Shown piece after piece: positions 8,436-17,804 of a stretch of 50,340 nt of DNA. This stretch comes from Candidatus Kapaibacterium sp. (lineage in GTDB: Bacteria; Bacteroidota; Ignavibacteria; Kapaibacteriales; NICIL-2), in assembly GCA_025055755.1 (NCBI GenBank), contig JANWWF010000007.1, positions 17,286 through 67,625 on the forward strand. The letters are read 5' to 3'. A program made the position numbers and the translations under genes. Position 1 is the first letter of the stretch, and every line of letters starts with the position of its first letter. Below the pieces are notes generated by a model, which saw only the letters and a program-made list of their open reading frames with translations, had not been told where the DNA came from and did not search any database.

Positions 8436-8816
8436 TTACTTTTTCGCCACTGCTTTCTTTTTACCAGCAACTGTTTTGCGGCGTCCTTTGCGCGTTCGCG
8501 CATTAGTACGAGTTCGCTGTCCTCGTACGGGAAGTCCCCGCCGATGCCGCAGTCCGCGGTAACACCCGATATCCATCAGGCGTTTGATGTTGAGCTGTAC
8601 TTCGCTCCGTAGTTCTCCCTCGACCTTGTAATCGCTGATAACCTGTCGAATACGCGCAATTTCTTCGTCGGTCCATTGTGCGACACGCTTGTTCTCGTCC
8701 ACCCCTGCTTTGGCGAGGACTTCGCGTGCCAGCGTTGGACCAATGCCGTAAATGTAACGCAAACTAATGACGCCGCGTTTATTACGCGGCAAGTCTACAC
8801 CTGCAATCCGTGCCAT
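8436..8816 (-). CDS. rpsM: 30S ribosomal protein S13
   Basis: The 126-residue protein begins [19 protein letters not shown] and has the typical [13 protein letters not shown] motif, the [28 protein letters not shown] tail region (positions about 89-115) and a lysine-rich end. S13 contacts the P-site tRNA and forms intersubunit bridges. It lies between rpmJ and rpsK, the standard order. Confidence 0.97.
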   Translation of the reverse strand: MARIAGVDLPRNKRGVISLRYIYGIGPTLAREVLAKAGVDENKRVAQWTDEEIARIRQVISDYKVEGELRSEVQLNIKRLMDIGCYRGLRHRRGLPVRGQRTRTNARTRKGRRKTVAGKKKAVAKK

Positions 8817-8819
8817 TGG

Positions 8820-8936
8820 TTAGCCCTGTCGTTGTTTCATTCGTGGATTTTTTTTATTGATAACATAGACGCGCCCCTTGCGGCGCACGATCTTATCGTC
8901 TGGACTACGTTTTTTGACTGATGCTTGGACTTTCAT
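8820..8936 (-). CDS. rpmJ: 50S ribosomal protein L36, zinc-free form
   Basis: This is a 38-codon gene, easily missed because of its size. It starts [19 protein letters not shown] and ends NPRMKQRQG, the hallmark of L36. The zinc-ribbon residues (three Cys and one His in the metal-binding form) are all replaced, so this is the C-minus type. It lies between infA and rpsM, the classic place, and ends 3 bases before the rpsM start. Confidence 0.96.
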   Translation of the reverse strand: MKVQASVKKRSPDDKIVRRKGRVYVINKKNPRMKQRQG

Positions 8937-8965
8937 CGGAAACCTGCTAACAGAAACAGTACACA

Positions 8966-9184
8966 TCATTTGTATCGGTACGTAATACGCCCTCGACTCA
9001 GATCGTAGGGGGACAGCTCGACGGTCACTTTATCACCGACCAAAATCTTAATAAAATTCATCCGCATTTTGCCACTGATGTGGGCAAGCACTTTATGTCC
9101 ATTGTCCAGGCGGACAATGAACTGCGTATTGGGGAGTACTTCCTCAATCACACCGTCAACTTTGATCAGTTCCTGTTTGGGCAT
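8966..9184 (-). CDS. infA: Translation initiation factor IF-1
   Basis: The 72-residue OB-fold protein has [40 protein letters not shown] (residues about 9-48) and ends GRITYRYK. This is a full match to IF-1 in length and pattern. It binds the 30S A site during initiation. Its start overlaps the 3' end of map by 29 bases, which suggests translational coupling. Confidence 0.97.
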   Translation of the reverse strand: MPKQELIKVDGVIEEVLPNTQFIVRLDNGHKVLAHISGKMRMNFIKILVGDKVTVELSPYDLSRGRITYRYK

Positions 9185-10025
9185 AGGTCGGTTTACGAAG
9201 TGAATGAACCGTCAGGATTTCTGCGCCATTACGGCCAACCCGGACCGTATGCTCAAAATGCGCCGATGGCTTACCATCGGTGGTGCATACTGTCCACCCA
9301 TCTCGCGCAGTATAGACGGTAAAAGAACCTGCATTGACCATCGGTTCTATTGCCAATGTCATACCCTCTACCAGTACCGTCCGAGGGTATCGATTTCGGT
9401 GCAACAATCCCGGCACAAAGTTCGGTACCGCTGGATCCAAGTGTAGTGCAGTCCCGACCCCGTGCCCAACAAGTTCGCGCACGCACGTAAAACCGTTTGC
9501 TTCGACGTACTGCTGTATTGCGCGCGCAATATCATAGGTAGTATTACCAGCTCTTGCTTGCTCAATACCGCGGTAGAGTGCTTCGCACGTGACCGCAAGC
9601 AATTGTTGCTTTTCTTGGCTTACTTGCCCAACCGCAAAACTCCATGCTCCATCGCCATAGCATCCATCGTAGCGGACACCGCAGTCAATCGAAACAATCT
9701 GCCCTTCTTCCAAGCATCGCTGCGATGGAATGCCGTGGACCACTTCACTATCAATCGAGATGCACAGGGTCGAAGGGAATGGAGGAGTATGCGCATTCCC
9801 TCCATATCCCTTGAAGGCAGGTTCACCGCCATGATCACGGATGAACTCTTCTGCCAATCTATCTAGTCGTTTTGTTTCGACACCTGGCTGTATATATGAC
9901 GCCAGCATCTCTAACGTTGCCCCTACCAATCGCGATGCCGCCGCAATTGCCGCCTGTTGCTCTTCAGTTACGCACCAGGTTGAACGGTCGGCAGCCATCG
10001 CACCAGAGGCAGTTTGTAGTTTCAT
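9156..10025 (-). CDS. map: Methionine aminopeptidase type I
   Basis: The enzyme removes N-terminal methionine from nascent proteins. The metal ligands of the family are visible in [15 protein letters not shown] (two Asp), [16 protein letters not shown] (His) and MTLAIEPM (Glu). At 289 residues it is slightly longer than the usual 250-265, with about 20 extra N-terminal residues; no internal Met gives a better start. It follows secY by 2 bases. adk, often found between secY and map, is absent here. Confidence 0.95.
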   Translation of the reverse strand: MKLQTASGAMAADRSTWCVTEEQQAAIAAASRLVGATLEMLASYIQPGVETKRLDRLAEEFIRDHGGEPAFKGYGGNAHTPPFPSTLCISIDSEVVHGIPSQRCLEEGQIVSIDCGVRYDGCYGDGAWSFAVGQVSQEKQQLLAVTCEALYRGIEQARAGNTTYDIARAIQQYVEANGFTCVRELVGHGVGTALHLDPAVPNFVPGLLHRNRYPRTVLVEGMTLAIEPMVNAGSFTVYTARDGWTVCTTDGKPSAHFEHTVRVGRNGAEILTVHSLRKPTYAQTGTDQS

Positions 10026-10027
10026 TC

Positions 10028-11389
10028 TCAGTATCGCGAGCTGCTGATAGCCATTCCACGCCCACGGATCCGACCGCTTTTCATAAAGCCGTCGTAATGC
10101 CGCATAAGCAAGTATGCTTCTATTTGCTGGAGTGTATCCAGCGCAACACCTACGATGATTAGCAGGCTTGTACCGCCAAAAAACTGAGCAAAAGAATAGG
10201 GAACGTTCAGCACGTTTGTCACAAATACCGGGAGCAGGGCAATAATCGCTAAAAACACTGCACCTGGAAGCGTTATCCGTGTCAGTATTGTGTCGAGATA
10301 TTCTGCTGTTGGTGCACCAGGGCGAACACCGGGGATAAATCCCTGTGCTCGCTTGAGGTCGTCAGCAACCTGACGGGGATTAAATGCAATCGCTGTGTAA
10401 AAGTAGGTGAAGAAAATGATCAAGCCTGCGTAGAGAACCGCATAAAGTATTGAGCGGTCGCTGAAAAGGTTTGCGATATTGATTAGCGTCTGGTTTTCTG
10501 GGAAGAAGCTCAAAATGGTATTCGGAATAAAGAGAATTGCAGAAGCAAAGATGATAGGCATAACCCCCGCTGTGTTGACCCGCAGAGGGATGTACGTTGT
10601 ATGTCCGCCGTATTGCTTTCGTCCTTCAATACGCTTGGCATATTGGATAGGGATACGTCGCGCTCCTTGGGTCACTAATACAACTAGAGCGACAATAACC
10701 CCGAGAAATGCAACCAGGATTAAATCCACAACCCAATTGCGTGCTCCTGCGCTTATCAATTGAATTTCATTCTGAATCGCAACGGGCAACCGCGAGATAA
10801 TCCCAATAAAAATGATAAGCGAGATACCATTGCCAATACCACGTTCGGTGATTTGTTCACCAATCCACATAAGAAAAATCGTTCCCGCGGTCATCGTGGC
10901 AACGGCAGTAAGGGTAAACAGTATTCCTGGCTCCACCACAATGGACTGTCCACCAATTCCCGCTGTAGTGGCAGTAAGCTTTATGCTCAAGCCGATTGCT
11001 TGCATTGCTGCCACAAAAACAGTAAGGTAGCGTGTCCACTGATTGATCTTACGCCGCCCTTCCTCCCCTTCACGCTGAAGCTTCATCAGTTCAGGGACAA
11101 ACACCCCTGCCAATTGGAGGATAATCGAAGCAGAGATGTAGGGCATGATCCCCATTGCAAAAATCGCGGCATTACTAAATGCGCCCCCAACAAACAGATC
11201 GTACAATCCAAACAGGTTGTTCGGGTCACTTGTTGCAGTCGAGGCTTTGAGCGCTTCAATATCAATGCCCGGAATGGTGATGTGAGCACCAATCCGAACA
11301 ACAATCAGCATCAGCGCTGTAAACACGATGCGCTGGCGAAGCTCCTCGATCCGAAAAATATTCCGAATTGTTTCAACTACAGATGCCAT
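10028..11389 (-). CDS. secY: Protein translocase subunit SecY
   Basis: SecY is the channel subunit of the Sec translocon in the inner membrane. The 453-residue protein shows ten membrane segments, the plug-region pattern ITIPGIDIEAL after segment 1, YISASIILQL in segment 2 and the cytosolic RRIPIQYAKR loop needed for SecA and ribosome contact. It lies between rplO and map, as in the spc operon. Confidence 0.97.
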   Translation of the reverse strand: MASVVETIRNIFRIEELRQRIVFTALMLIVVRIGAHITIPGIDIEALKASTATSDPNNLFGLYDLFVGGAFSNAAIFAMGIMPYISASIILQLAGVFVPELMKLQREGEEGRRKINQWTRYLTVFVAAMQAIGLSIKLTATTAGIGGQSIVVEPGILFTLTAVATMTAGTIFLMWIGEQITERGIGNGISLIIFIGIISRLPVAIQNEIQLISAGARNWVVDLILVAFLGVIVALVVLVTQGARRIPIQYAKRIEGRKQYGGHTTYIPLRVNTAGVMPIIFASAILFIPNTILSFFPENQTLINIANLFSDRSILYAVLYAGLIIFFTYFYTAIAFNPRQVADDLKRAQGFIPGVRPGAPTAEYLDTILTRITLPGAVFLAIIALLPVFVTNVLNVPYSFAQFFGGTSLLIIVGVALDTLQQIEAYLLMRHYDGFMKSGRIRGRGMAISSSRY

Positions 11390-11427
11390 GTATTGCTATT
11401 TACAGTAAAGTACCGCATACAGCGAAA

Positions 11428-11889
11428 CTACTGCTCAATGACTACACACTGCCCACCTGCGGCAGTAATTTTTTCTTTCGCTGTGGCAGAAAAACGATGA
11501 GCAACTATTGTGAGTGTGTGGCTCAGCTGACCATCGCCTAATATCTTGACAGGCGCATTTCGTTTAGAAATAGCCCCAGCGCGGTAAAGCTCTTCCGGAG
11601 TAATTTCTGTACCGAGCCGTCCTTTTTGGACGAGCTCTTCAATCCGTCCGACATTAACCTCTTGATATTCAACCCGAAAGGGATTAACAAAGCCAAACTT
11701 TGGAATGCGCCGCGACAGTGGCATTTGCCCCCCTTCGAAATTCCGCTTATAGCGGAAATTCCCGCGGGATTGATGTCCTTTATGACCACGCGTTGAGGTG
11801 CCGCCATGTCCAGAGCCTTCACCTCGTCCTATGCGCTTACGCGCTTTACGGGAACCTTCAGCATAGTGGAGATTACCGATGTGCTTCAT
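11428..11889 (-). CDS. rplO: 50S ribosomal protein L15
   Basis: The 153-residue protein has the glycine-rich RNA-binding start RIGRGEGSGHGGTSTRGHKG and the middle GGQMPLSRRIPKFGF. The ATG at 11889 (MKHIGNLHYAEGSRK) is chosen over a frame opening at 11976 because the family starts here. It overlaps the rpmD stop region by 17 bases. L15 acts in late 50S assembly. Confidence 0.96.
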   Translation of the reverse strand: MKHIGNLHYAEGSRKARKRIGRGEGSGHGGTSTRGHKGHQSRGNFRYKRNFEGGQMPLSRRIPKFGFVNPFRVEYQEVNVGRIEELVQKGRLGTEITPEELYRAGAISKRNAPVKILGDGQLSHTLTIVAHRFSATAKEKITAAGGQCVVIEQ

Positions 11890-12079
11890 GAGTGTCGCTG
11901 GTAAGTTCTTCGACGCGTACAAGATGAGATACCTTTGCGACCATACCGAGAATCTGCGGTGTCGCTGCATGAACAACCGAGTAGTTCGGTCGTCCTAATC
12001 CAAGGGCGCGGATTATGCGCTTGTGCTTCTCTTTTGCATCAATAATACTTCGAACTTGCGTTATGCGAATTTTCGTCAT
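11873..12079 (-). CDS. rpmD: 50S ribosomal protein L30
   Basis: The 68-residue protein has KIRITQVRSIIDAKEKHKR, LGLGRPNYSVVH and the MVAKVSHLVRVEEL end, matching L30 (about 60 residues) with a short extra tail. It lies between rpsE and rplO, the standard order, 12 bases after rpsE. Confidence 0.94.
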   Translation of the reverse strand: MTKIRITQVRSIIDAKEKHKRIIRALGLGRPNYSVVHAATPQILGMVAKVSHLVRVEELTSDTHEAHR

Positions 12080-12091
12080 AGCAAGAGCGCC

Positions 12092-12595
12092 TTAGCCGTT
12101 GAGCACTTTTTCGATTGAGATACCACGCCGAGCTGCAACTGAGCTGACATCCTCAAGCTGCTCCAGCGCTTTGATAGTTGCCTTAACAACGTTATGAGGA
12201 TTCGATGAACCAAGCGACTTTGTGAGAACATCATGCACTCCCACCATCTCCAGGACTGCCCGAACTCCTCCAGCAGCAATGATACCCGTTCCTGGGGCTG
12301 CAGGACGGAGAAGAACTTTTGCTGCACCATACTTAGCGAATACCTCGTGCGGGATCGTTCCTCCGTGCAGCTGAACATGAATAATATTTTTCTTAGCAGC
12401 CTCTGTTGCTTTTTGCACTGCATCAACTACTTCGCCTGCTTTGCCTAAGCCATAGCCGACATGTCCCTGCCCATCACCGACAACCACTAAGGCTGAAAAG
12501 CTGAAGCGTCGCCCCCCTTTGACAACCTTGGCTGTCCGGGAAACGCTTACCAGCTTATCCTTGAGATTCAATTGCGATACTTTTGCTCGTGCCAT
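12092..12595 (-). CDS. rpsE: 30S ribosomal protein S5
   Basis: The 167-residue protein has the double-stranded RNA-binding start [20 protein letters not shown], the [18 protein letters not shown] motif and the C-terminal [20 protein letters not shown] and [12 protein letters not shown] blocks. S5 takes part in decoding accuracy and mRNA unwinding. Spacing to rplR is 24 bases. Confidence 0.97.
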   Translation of the reverse strand: MARAKVSQLNLKDKLVSVSRTAKVVKGGRRFSFSALVVVGDGQGHVGYGLGKAGEVVDAVQKATEAAKKNIIHVQLHGGTIPHEVFAKYGAAKVLLRPAAPGTGIIAAGGVRAVLEMVGVHDVLTKSLGSSNPHNVVKATIKALEQLEDVSSVAARRGISIEKVLNG

Positions 12596-12619
12596 ACTGC
12601 CTGTTCGAGAGTGAACACT

Positions 12620-12982
12620 TTAGAATTGCAAACCACCTTCCCGTGCTCCTTCCGCCAACGCACGAACGCGCCCGTGGTACAGGAATCCATTGCGATCAAA
12701 TGCTACAGTCGTAATTCCTGCTGCCATAGCCCGTTGCGCAAGTAGTCGTCCTACTGCGCGGCTAATCTCGACTTTGGGGAGCTTCCCGTCGAGATTTAGC
12801 TCCTTGTCGAGCGATGATGCGCTCACCAGGGTCCGCCCCACGGTATCGTCAATAATTTGTGCATATATATGCTTGAGCGACCGATACACATTTAGCCGTG
12901 GGCGTTCGGGAGTACCACGTATCTTTTTCCGAATACCTTTTTTGCGTCGGAGACGGCGATCAAGCTTGTGATTGATAATCAT
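12620..12982 (-). CDS. rplR: 50S ribosomal protein L18
   Basis: The 120-residue protein has the basic start [38 protein letters not shown] and the end [21 protein letters not shown]18 binds 5S rRNA together with L5. It sits between rplF and rpsE. Confidence 0.97.
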   Translation of the reverse strand: MIINHKLDRRLRRKKGIRKKIRGTPERPRLNVYRSLKHIYAQIIDDTVGRTLVSASSLDKELNLDGKLPKVEISRAVGRLLAQRAMAAGITTVAFDRNGFLYHGRVRALAEGAREGGLQF

Positions 12983-13000
12983 CGTCGTGGTGTATGCTGT

Positions 13001-13540
13001 TTACTTACCTGCTGCTTTACCTGCTTTCCGTCGTACATACTCGCCGGCATATCGAATACCTTTCCCTTTGTATGGTTCGGGAGGTCGAACCCTCCGAATC
13101 ACCGCTGCAACCTCGCCCACTAATTGTCGATCAATTCCCTTGATCGACACTTGAGTAGGGCTGGCAACCGCAATCTGAATGCCATCTGGCGGAATAAACA
13201 CCACTGGGTGAGAATATCCCAGCGTGAGCACCAGATTTTTTCCACGTAATTCCGCTTTATATCCCACTCCATGCAATTCCAGCTGCTTTTCAAAACCTTT
13301 ACTCACTCCCGTGAGAATGTTTGCTGCCAGTGCACGAGTTGTTCCGTGGAGTGCACGGAGATGCTTTTCATCACTTACCCGATGAAAGGTAAGATAGTTT
13401 CCCTCGCGCTGGCAGGTAATCCCATCGGGAATAGTCATCTGGAGTTCACCCAGTGGACCTTTTGCTGTCAAGACCGCTCCATTGAGCGTGACAGTCACAC
13501 CGGCGGGAATTTCAAGAGGTTTACGACCAACTCGTGACAC
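13001..13540 (-). CDS. rplF: 50S ribosomal protein L6
   Basis: The 179-residue protein has the two L6 repeats, including SRVGRKPLEIPAGVTV at the start and the C-terminal GIDRQLVGEVAAVIRRVRPP-EPYKGKGIRY block. The GTG at 13540 (reads SRVGRKPLEI) gives the usual 177-180 residues. The frame stays open to a TTG at 13573, which would overlap rpsH and is less likely. L6 lies near the GTPase-associated centre. Confidence 0.96.
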   Translation of the reverse strand: MSRVGRKPLEIPAGVTVTLNGAVLTAKGPLGELQMTIPDGITCQREGNYLTFHRVSDEKHLRALHGTTRALAANILTGVSKGFEKQLELHGVGYKAELRGKNLVLTLGYSHPVVFIPPDGIQIAVASPTQVSIKGIDRQLVGEVAAVIRRVRPPEPYKGKGIRYAGEYVRRKAGKAAGK

Positions 13541-13557
13541 GATTTTGAGCGAAAGTG

Positions 13558-13959
13558 TTACCACACTGTACAAATAATTTCACCCCCGACATTCTCGCGG
13601 CGTGCTTGCTTATCTGTCATCACGCCCTTTGATGTCGAGATAATTGCAATGCCTAATCCATTGTACACACGGGGTAGTTCTGCTACCCCTGCATAGCGAC
13701 GAATTCCTGGCTTGCTAATGCGTTTGATCTCGCGAATTACTGGCTTGCCTTGAAAATACTTCAGGTGGAGCCGAAGCGTCGGCTGCACTGCTCCAGGGGG
13801 AGTAATAAGCTCGTAATCTGCTATGTAGCCTTGGTCTTTGAGAATCTCCGCAATTGCAATTTTAAGCTTTGATGCGGGCGCATCAACGGTACGGTGATGT
13901 GCGCGCTGTGCATTCCGAATGCGGGTAAGGAAATCTCCTATTGTATCGGTTACCGGCAT
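13558..13959 (-). CDS. rpsH: 30S ribosomal protein S8
   Basis: The 133-residue protein starts [16 protein letters not shown] and has [18 protein letters not shown] and the C-terminal [18 protein letters not shown] signature. S8 is an early 16S binder and, in E. coli, the autoregulator of the spc operon. It is preceded by a 167-base gap after rpsN that holds a candidate internal promoter and a hairpin, unlike the tight packing elsewhere. Confidence 0.97.
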   Translation of the reverse strand: MPVTDTIGDFLTRIRNAQRAHHRTVDAPASKLKIAIAEILKDQGYIADYELITPPGAVQPTLRLHLKYFQGKPVIREIKRISKPGIRRYAGVAELPRVYNGLGIAIISTSKGVMTDKQARRENVGGEIICTVW

Positions 13960-14011
13960 TGTACATTAGGCTTAGTTGTCGTACCTCGTGGACTTTGGCT
14001 TGTGTCAACCA

Positions 14012-14030
14012 GGCGGCAGGGACTGCCACC
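14012..14030 (-). ncRNA. Strong hairpin in the rpsH leader
   Basis: On the minus strand GGTGGCAG and CTGCCGCC pair over eight positions (one G-U) around the loop TCC, about 55 bases upstream of the rpsH start. It is not followed by a U run, so it is not an obvious terminator. It is listed as an RNA structure element of the leader, possibly regulatory; a ribosomal-protein binding site is only a guess. Confidence 0.5.
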
Positions 14031-14101
14031 ATTTTGTCAATTAGACCAGACCATCTCAGGTGCCACGCAGCCCTGATGCGTCTGTTCTGGGGAAAGGGAT
14101 G

Positions 14102-14133
14102 CAAAAATACGGAATGAGGGCATTATTTACCAA
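14102..14133 (-). promoter_or_regulatory. Candidate internal Bacteroidetes-type promoter for rpsH onward
   Basis: The minus strand has TTG (overlapping the end of rpsN), 21 bases, then TATTTTTG, a full match to the -7 consensus TAnnTTTG. The same octamer occurs in the rpsL promoter. It lies at the start of the only large gap (167 bases) in the ribosomal run, so a second start site for the downstream half of the cluster is plausible. Confidence 0.6.
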
Positions 14134-14396
14134 CTTGCTTTGCGCAATCCTGGAATCTTACCCTCTAAGGCAAGCTGGCGCAGGACGTTTCGGCAAAGCA
14201 TGAAGCGACGATAGACACCTCGTCCGCGCCCTGTCACTATGCACCGATTTCGCACTCGGACGGGATTGCTATTGCGCGGTAGCTTTTGCAACGCTTCATA
14301 ATCACCAGCTGCCTTCAGAGCGGCACGCTTTGCTGCATACTTTGCAACTAACCGTTGGCGTTTTCTATTACGGGCAATGACTGCATCGGTTGCCAT
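14127..14396 (-). CDS. rpsN: 30S ribosomal protein S14, zinc-free long form
   Basis: The 89-residue protein matches the longer S14 type: [20 protein letters not shown] at the start, [20 protein letters not shown] and the end [15 protein letters not shown]. The two CxxC pairs of the 61-residue zinc form are absent (only single cysteines remain). S14 is a late 30S head assembler. It lies after rplE and before the unusual gap. Confidence 0.96.
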   Translation of the reverse strand: MATDAVIARNRKRQRLVAKYAAKRAALKAAGDYEALQKLPRNSNPVRVRNRCIVTGRGRGVYRRFMLCRNVLRQLALEGKIPGLRKASW

Positions 14397-14415
14397 AGCG
14401 TTTCACCTGTTTTTT

Positions 14416-15048
14416 CTACTCTCGTTTGCGGAAAGGGAAGCCAAATTCTGCCAGCAAGGCATACGCTTCTTCATCTGTCTTTGCACTTGTAACAAACGTG
14501 ATGTCTAACCCGCGAATGCGATCGACTTTGTCAACATCAATTTCGGGGAAGATAATCTGCTCCTTGACACCGACAGTATAGTTCCCGCGACCGTCAAAGG
14601 ATTTATCTGGGAAGCCGCGGAAGTCCCGAATACGAGGAGCAGCGATGTTGATGAAGCGATCGAGAAACTCGTACATTCGGGCACGCCGTAGCGTTACGTG
14701 AACCCCAATAGGTTGCCCCTGCCGAAGCTTAAAATTAGCAATCGAGCGTTTAGCACGAGCCACTGCTGGCCGCTGTCCTGCAATAAGCTCCAGTTCATTG
14801 AGTGCTTGTTGAATTTGCTTCGGATCCTGTGCCCCTTCTCCTACTCCCATATTTAGGCAAATTTTCACAAGCCGCGGTACCTGCATCACAGAGCGATAGT
14901 TGAACCGTTTCATAAGGTTCGGAACTATCGTCTCGCGGTAGTACACCTGAAGCCGCGGCGCTGGTATATGTTCAACCTGAACATCTTCCAGCCGTGGCCC
15001 TTCGTACTTGAACTCCAACTTTTTCAGTTGCTGCTTTGCCATGGACAT
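14416..15048 (-). CDS. rplE: 50S ribosomal protein L5
   Basis: L5 binds 5S rRNA and contacts P-site tRNA. Family blocks are clear: [23 protein letters not shown], the [31 protein letters not shown] region, and [18 protein letters not shown]. The start is uncertain: ATG at 15048 is used; ATG at 15042 and a GTG at 15090 (6 bases after the rplX stop) are in frame. The N-terminus before [14 protein letters not shown] is about 25-30 residues longer than in most L5 proteins. Confidence 0.94.
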   Translation of the reverse strand: MSMAKQQLKKLEFKYEGPRLEDVQVEHIPAPRLQVYYRETIVPNLMKRFNYRSVMQVPRLVKICLNMGVGEGAQDPKQIQQALNELELIAGQRPAVARAKRSIANFKLRQGQPIGVHVTLRRARMYEFLDRFINIAAPRIRDFRGFPDKSFDGRGNYTVGVKEQIIFPEIDVDKVDRIRGLDITFVTSAKTDEEAYALLAEFGFPFRKRE

Positions 15049-15096
15049 TTGAGCAATAGGTTCAACGAGCGTGTGTACGGCGTTGTGCACACACCA

Positions 15097-15381
15097 TTAG
15101 GCGCCCTCTTTAGGGCGTTTGCGTGTTGGTTTCCCATCAGGACCAACAAGCATCACATTCGAATAATGGATTGGCATTTCTTTCGAGATAATTCCTCCCT
15201 GCGGATAGGCAGGCGAAGGACGCACGTGCTTTTTGCACACGTTGACACCTTCGACAAGCACCCGCATCTTTTTGGGATAGACGGCAATTACGCGGCCGGT
15301 TTTTCCTTTGTCATCTCCGGCGATCACCATGACGGTGTCACCTTTTTTAATCTTGAGTTTCATTGCGCTGTCGAATAACAT
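15097..15381 (-). CDS. rplX: 50S ribosomal protein L24
   Basis: The 94-residue protein has the KOW motif [20 protein letters not shown] near the start and the [13 protein letters not shown] block. L24 initiates 50S assembly. It lies directly after rplN (4 bases). The ATG at 15381 is used; the ATG at 15363 (MKLKIKKGD) would also fit. Confidence 0.95.
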   Translation of the reverse strand: MLFDSAMKLKIKKGDTVMVIAGDDKGKTGRVIAVYPKKMRVLVEGVNVCKKHVRPSPAYPQGGIISKEMPIHYSNVMLVGPDGKPTRKRPKEGA

Positions 15382-15385
15382 TCTA

Positions 15386-15754
15386 CTACACGACCTCTGG
15401 TGCCAGTGAGATAATTTTCATAAAGTTCTTTTCGCGCAGTTCCCGTGCGACGGGTCCAAAGATGCGTGTCCCACGGGGTTCCAGTTGATTAGTCAACAGT
15501 ACAGCTGCGTTTTCATCGAATCGCACATATGAGCCATCGCGACGGCGAATTTCCTTCTTTGTCCGAACAACAACCGCCTTGACAACATCCCCTTTTTTTA
15601 CTGCACCATTCGGCAGCGCAGCCTTGACCGATACCACGATAACATCACCAACGGTCGCATACCGCTTGTCATGTCCTCCAAGCACACGGATACAGCGGAC
15701 ACGCTTTGCACCAGAATTATCCGCAACAACGAGATTGGTTTCCTCTTGAATCAT
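15386..15754 (-). CDS. rplN: 50S ribosomal protein L14
   Basis: The 122-residue protein starts [19 protein letters not shown], with the typical [19 protein letters not shown] and [15 protein letters not shown] blocks; length equals the family norm. The ATG at 15754 has GGAGG at an ideal distance, so the longer frame reaching back to 15883 inside rpsQ is not used. L14 forms bridges to the 30S subunit. Confidence 0.97.
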   Translation of the reverse strand: MIQEETNLVVADNSGAKRVRCIRVLGGHDKRYATVGDVIVVSVKAALPNGAVKKGDVVKAVVVRTKKEIRRRDGSYVRFDENAAVLLTNQLEPRGTRIFGPVARELREKNFMKIISLAPEVV

Positions 15755-15786
15755 AGCAGATACCTCCGTCGGTATAGTTCGACACG

Positions 15787-16143
15787 TTAGCGAACACGCT
15801 GCACAATTTCTAGCAGCATCCAGCGCTTCCGCCGGCTCAAAGGACGAGACTCGATAATCCGGACAATATCGCCGATCGAGCACTGATTGTGCTCATCGTG
15901 CGCCATGTACTTTTTTGTCCTTTTGTAGTATCGTTTATAAAGCGGGTGCATCACTTGTCGCTCAACAGCGACCACAATGGTTTTATCCATCTTATTAGAA
16001 ATCACCACTCCTTGACGGATTTTCCGTCTGCTTTGTGTTGAAGTAGGAGTTGCTATAGCCTGGTCACTTTGCGTGACCTGGACCTGCTCGTCCGTGGGAG
16101 CAGACTCTACAGATTCTTGGGTAACTGTGTTCTGTTCATCCAT
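15787..16143 (-). CDS. rpsQ: 30S ribosomal protein S17 with acidic N-terminal extension
   Basis: Residues from about 39 on form a normal S17 OB fold: [40 protein letters not shown] and [20 protein letters not shown]. The first 38 residues are rich in Glu, Gln, Thr and Ser and are not part of the usual 80-85 residue protein. No internal Met gives the short form, and spacing to rpmC (4 bases) supports the long start. S17 is a primary 16S binder. Confidence 0.95.
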   Translation of the reverse strand: MDEQNTVTQESVESAPTDEQVQVTQSDQAIATPTSTQSRRKIRQGVVISNKMDKTIVVAVERQVMHPLYKRYYKRTKKYMAHDEHNQCSIGDIVRIIESRPLSRRKRWMLLEIVQRVR

Positions 16144-16147
16144 TGCG

Positions 16148-16351
16148 TTAGACTCGAATGTTGCGTTCGTGAAGAATTGTTTTCATCCGCGCTATGTCTT
16201 TGCGCAGGATGCGGAGATATGCGGTGTCATGAAGCTGCTTGAGTGCATGTTGGAAGCGTTGCTTTGCTAAGGTTTCCTCTGCTTCTCGCAGTGCTGCCAG
16301 TAAGTCCTGATCATTGAGTTCTCGCAGATCACGTGCTTTACGAGGTTTCAT
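16148..16351 (-). CDS. rpmC: 50S ribosomal protein L29
   Basis: The 67-residue two-helix protein reads [20 protein letters not shown] early and ends with the [16 protein letters not shown] helix, a standard L29. It sits at the tunnel exit and helps dock the signal recognition particle and trigger factor. Its ATG overlaps the rplP stop by 4 bases. Confidence 0.95.
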   Translation of the reverse strand: MKPRKARDLRELNDQDLLAALREAEETLAKQRFQHALKQLHDTAYLRILRKDIARMKTILHERNIRV

Positions 16352-16770
16352 GCTTCAACCAAGTCCAGACGTGCAACAATCTTCGTTTTAACAGGAAGTT
16401 TGTGCGAGGCTAAGCGCAACGCCTCCATCGCTGCTTCTTTCGAAACACCATCAACTTCAAACAGAATACGTCCTGGTTTAACGACTGCGACCCATCCCTC
16501 GGGATTACCTTTCCCGGACCCCATTCGCACCTCAAGCGGCTTTTTCGTAAAGGGCTTATCGGGGAATATCCGTATCCACACCTTTCCATCCCGCTTGAGA
16601 TGACGATTGATAGCGATACGGGCTGCTTCAATTTGACGATTCGTAATCCATGCTGGCTCAAGTGCTTTGAGCCCGTAGGCACCAAAAGCGACTTGGGAAC
16701 CACGGAACGCTTTTCCTTTTCGGCGCCCGCGCTGAACTTTTCGATGTTTGACTCGTTTAGGAAGCAGCAT
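16348..16770 (-). CDS. rplP: 50S ribosomal protein L16
   Basis: The 140-residue protein starts [19 protein letters not shown] and has [20 protein letters not shown] and [20 protein letters not shown], all classical L16. It contacts the A-site tRNA and is needed for peptidyl transfer geometry. It lies between rpsC and rpmC. Confidence 0.97.
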   Translation of the reverse strand: MLLPKRVKHRKVQRGRRKGKAFRGSQVAFGAYGLKALEPAWITNRQIEAARIAINRHLKRDGKVWIRIFPDKPFTKKPLEVRMGSGKGNPEGWVAVVKPGRILFEVDGVSKEAAMEALRLASHKLPVKTKIVARLDLVEA

Positions 16771-16793
16771 AACTCTATCCGCAAAGTGTTTTT

Positions 16794-17435
16794 TTATCGC
16801 TCAATTTGTTTACCGATGATTTCGCCTTTACAAATCCACACCTTCACGCCAATCGAACCGTAGATTGTTTGCGCAGTGGCAGTCGCATAGTCAATGTCGG
16901 CTCGCAGAGTATGAAGGGGAACCCGTCCTTCTTTGTACTGTTCTGTTCGCGACATTTCCGCACCTCCAAGTCGCCCAGAGCACATGACCCGAATGCCCTC
17001 GGCACCCATGCGCATCGCTGCCGCAACAGCTTGCTTCATGGCACGGCGGAATGCTATCCGCCCTTCGATTTGCTGGGCAATTGTATCGGCGACAATCTGA
17101 GCATCCAGCTCTGGTCGCTTAATCTCGTGGATAGTGATAGAAACATCGCTACCGGTTAGCTTACTTAGCTCATTTTCCAGTTGCTCCACATCCTTCCCCG
17201 ACCGGCCAATGACGACGCCAGGGCGCGAGGTGTGAATGGTCACCACAATCCGTTTCGGTGTGCGGTCAATGACAATACGTGACACATTCGCCTTTTTGAG
17301 ACGGCTACGCAAGTAGTTGCGCAGCATGATATCCTCGGCAAGCTTCTCATCGAAGTTTGACCGCTCAAACCAGTTGGAATCCCATCCACGGATGATACCA
17401 ACCCGCAAACCGATTGGATTTGTCTTTTGACCCAC
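16794..17435 (-). CDS. rpsC: 30S ribosomal protein S3
   Basis: The 213-residue protein starts [20 protein letters not shown] from a GTG codon, contains the KH domain [18 protein letters not shown] and the [20 protein letters not shown] block. S3 lies at the mRNA entry site with helicase activity. It follows rplV by 6 bases. Confidence 0.97.
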   Translation of the reverse strand: MGQKTNPIGLRVGIIRGWDSNWFERSNFDEKLAEDIMLRNYLRSRLKKANVSRIVIDRTPKRIVVTIHTSRPGVVIGRSGKDVEQLENELSKLTGSDVSITIHEIKRPELDAQIVADTIAQQIEGRIAFRRAMKQAVAAAMRMGAEGIRVMCSGRLGGAEMSRTEQYKEGRVPLHTLRADIDYATATAQTIYGSIGVKVWICKGEIIGKQIER

Positions 17436-17441
17436 GACTAC

Positions 17442-17786
17442 TTAGTCCTTAGTTTCTACAACAATTGTCAAATGGTGAGAGCGCTTCCGAATGCGATAAG
17501 CCCGTCCCATTGGGGCAGGCTGAATGCGCTTGAGCATTGGACCGTTATCCACATACGCCTGCTTGATCATGACATTCGACGGATCTAGGTATGGATTATC
17601 TGCCTTCGCTTGCAGATTTGCAAGCGCCGAGCGCAGAGTCATTTCTGCAACATGACAGGCGCGCTTGTTTGTCAAGCGCAACAGCGCAAGAGCCTCGGCA
17701 GCACTTTTGCCGCGGATAAGGTCAATGACAAGCCGCATCTTTCGCGGCGAAGAACGGACATATCGTGCAATGGCGCGTGCTTCCAT
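17442..17786 (-). CDS. rplV: 50S ribosomal protein L22
   Basis: The 114-residue protein has RSSPRKMRLVIDLIRGKSAA, the AEMTLRSALANLQAKAD helix and the tunnel-loop tip region GPMLKRIQPAPMGRAYRIRK. L22 lines the exit tunnel. Position between rpsS and rpsC is standard. Confidence 0.97.
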   Translation of the reverse strand: MEARAIARYVRSSPRKMRLVIDLIRGKSAAEALALLRLTNKRACHVAEMTLRSALANLQAKADNPYLDPSNVMIKQAYVDNGPMLKRIQPAPMGRAYRIRKRSHHLTIVVETKD

Positions 17787-17804
17787 TGGCTTTCTACTGC
17801 AATG

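Noticed and set aside
10760-11500. 246-codon plus-strand open frame opposite secY
   Set aside because: It is antisense to a certain gene, its composition is Asn/Cys/His-rich without any domain pattern, and it has no ribosome binding site.
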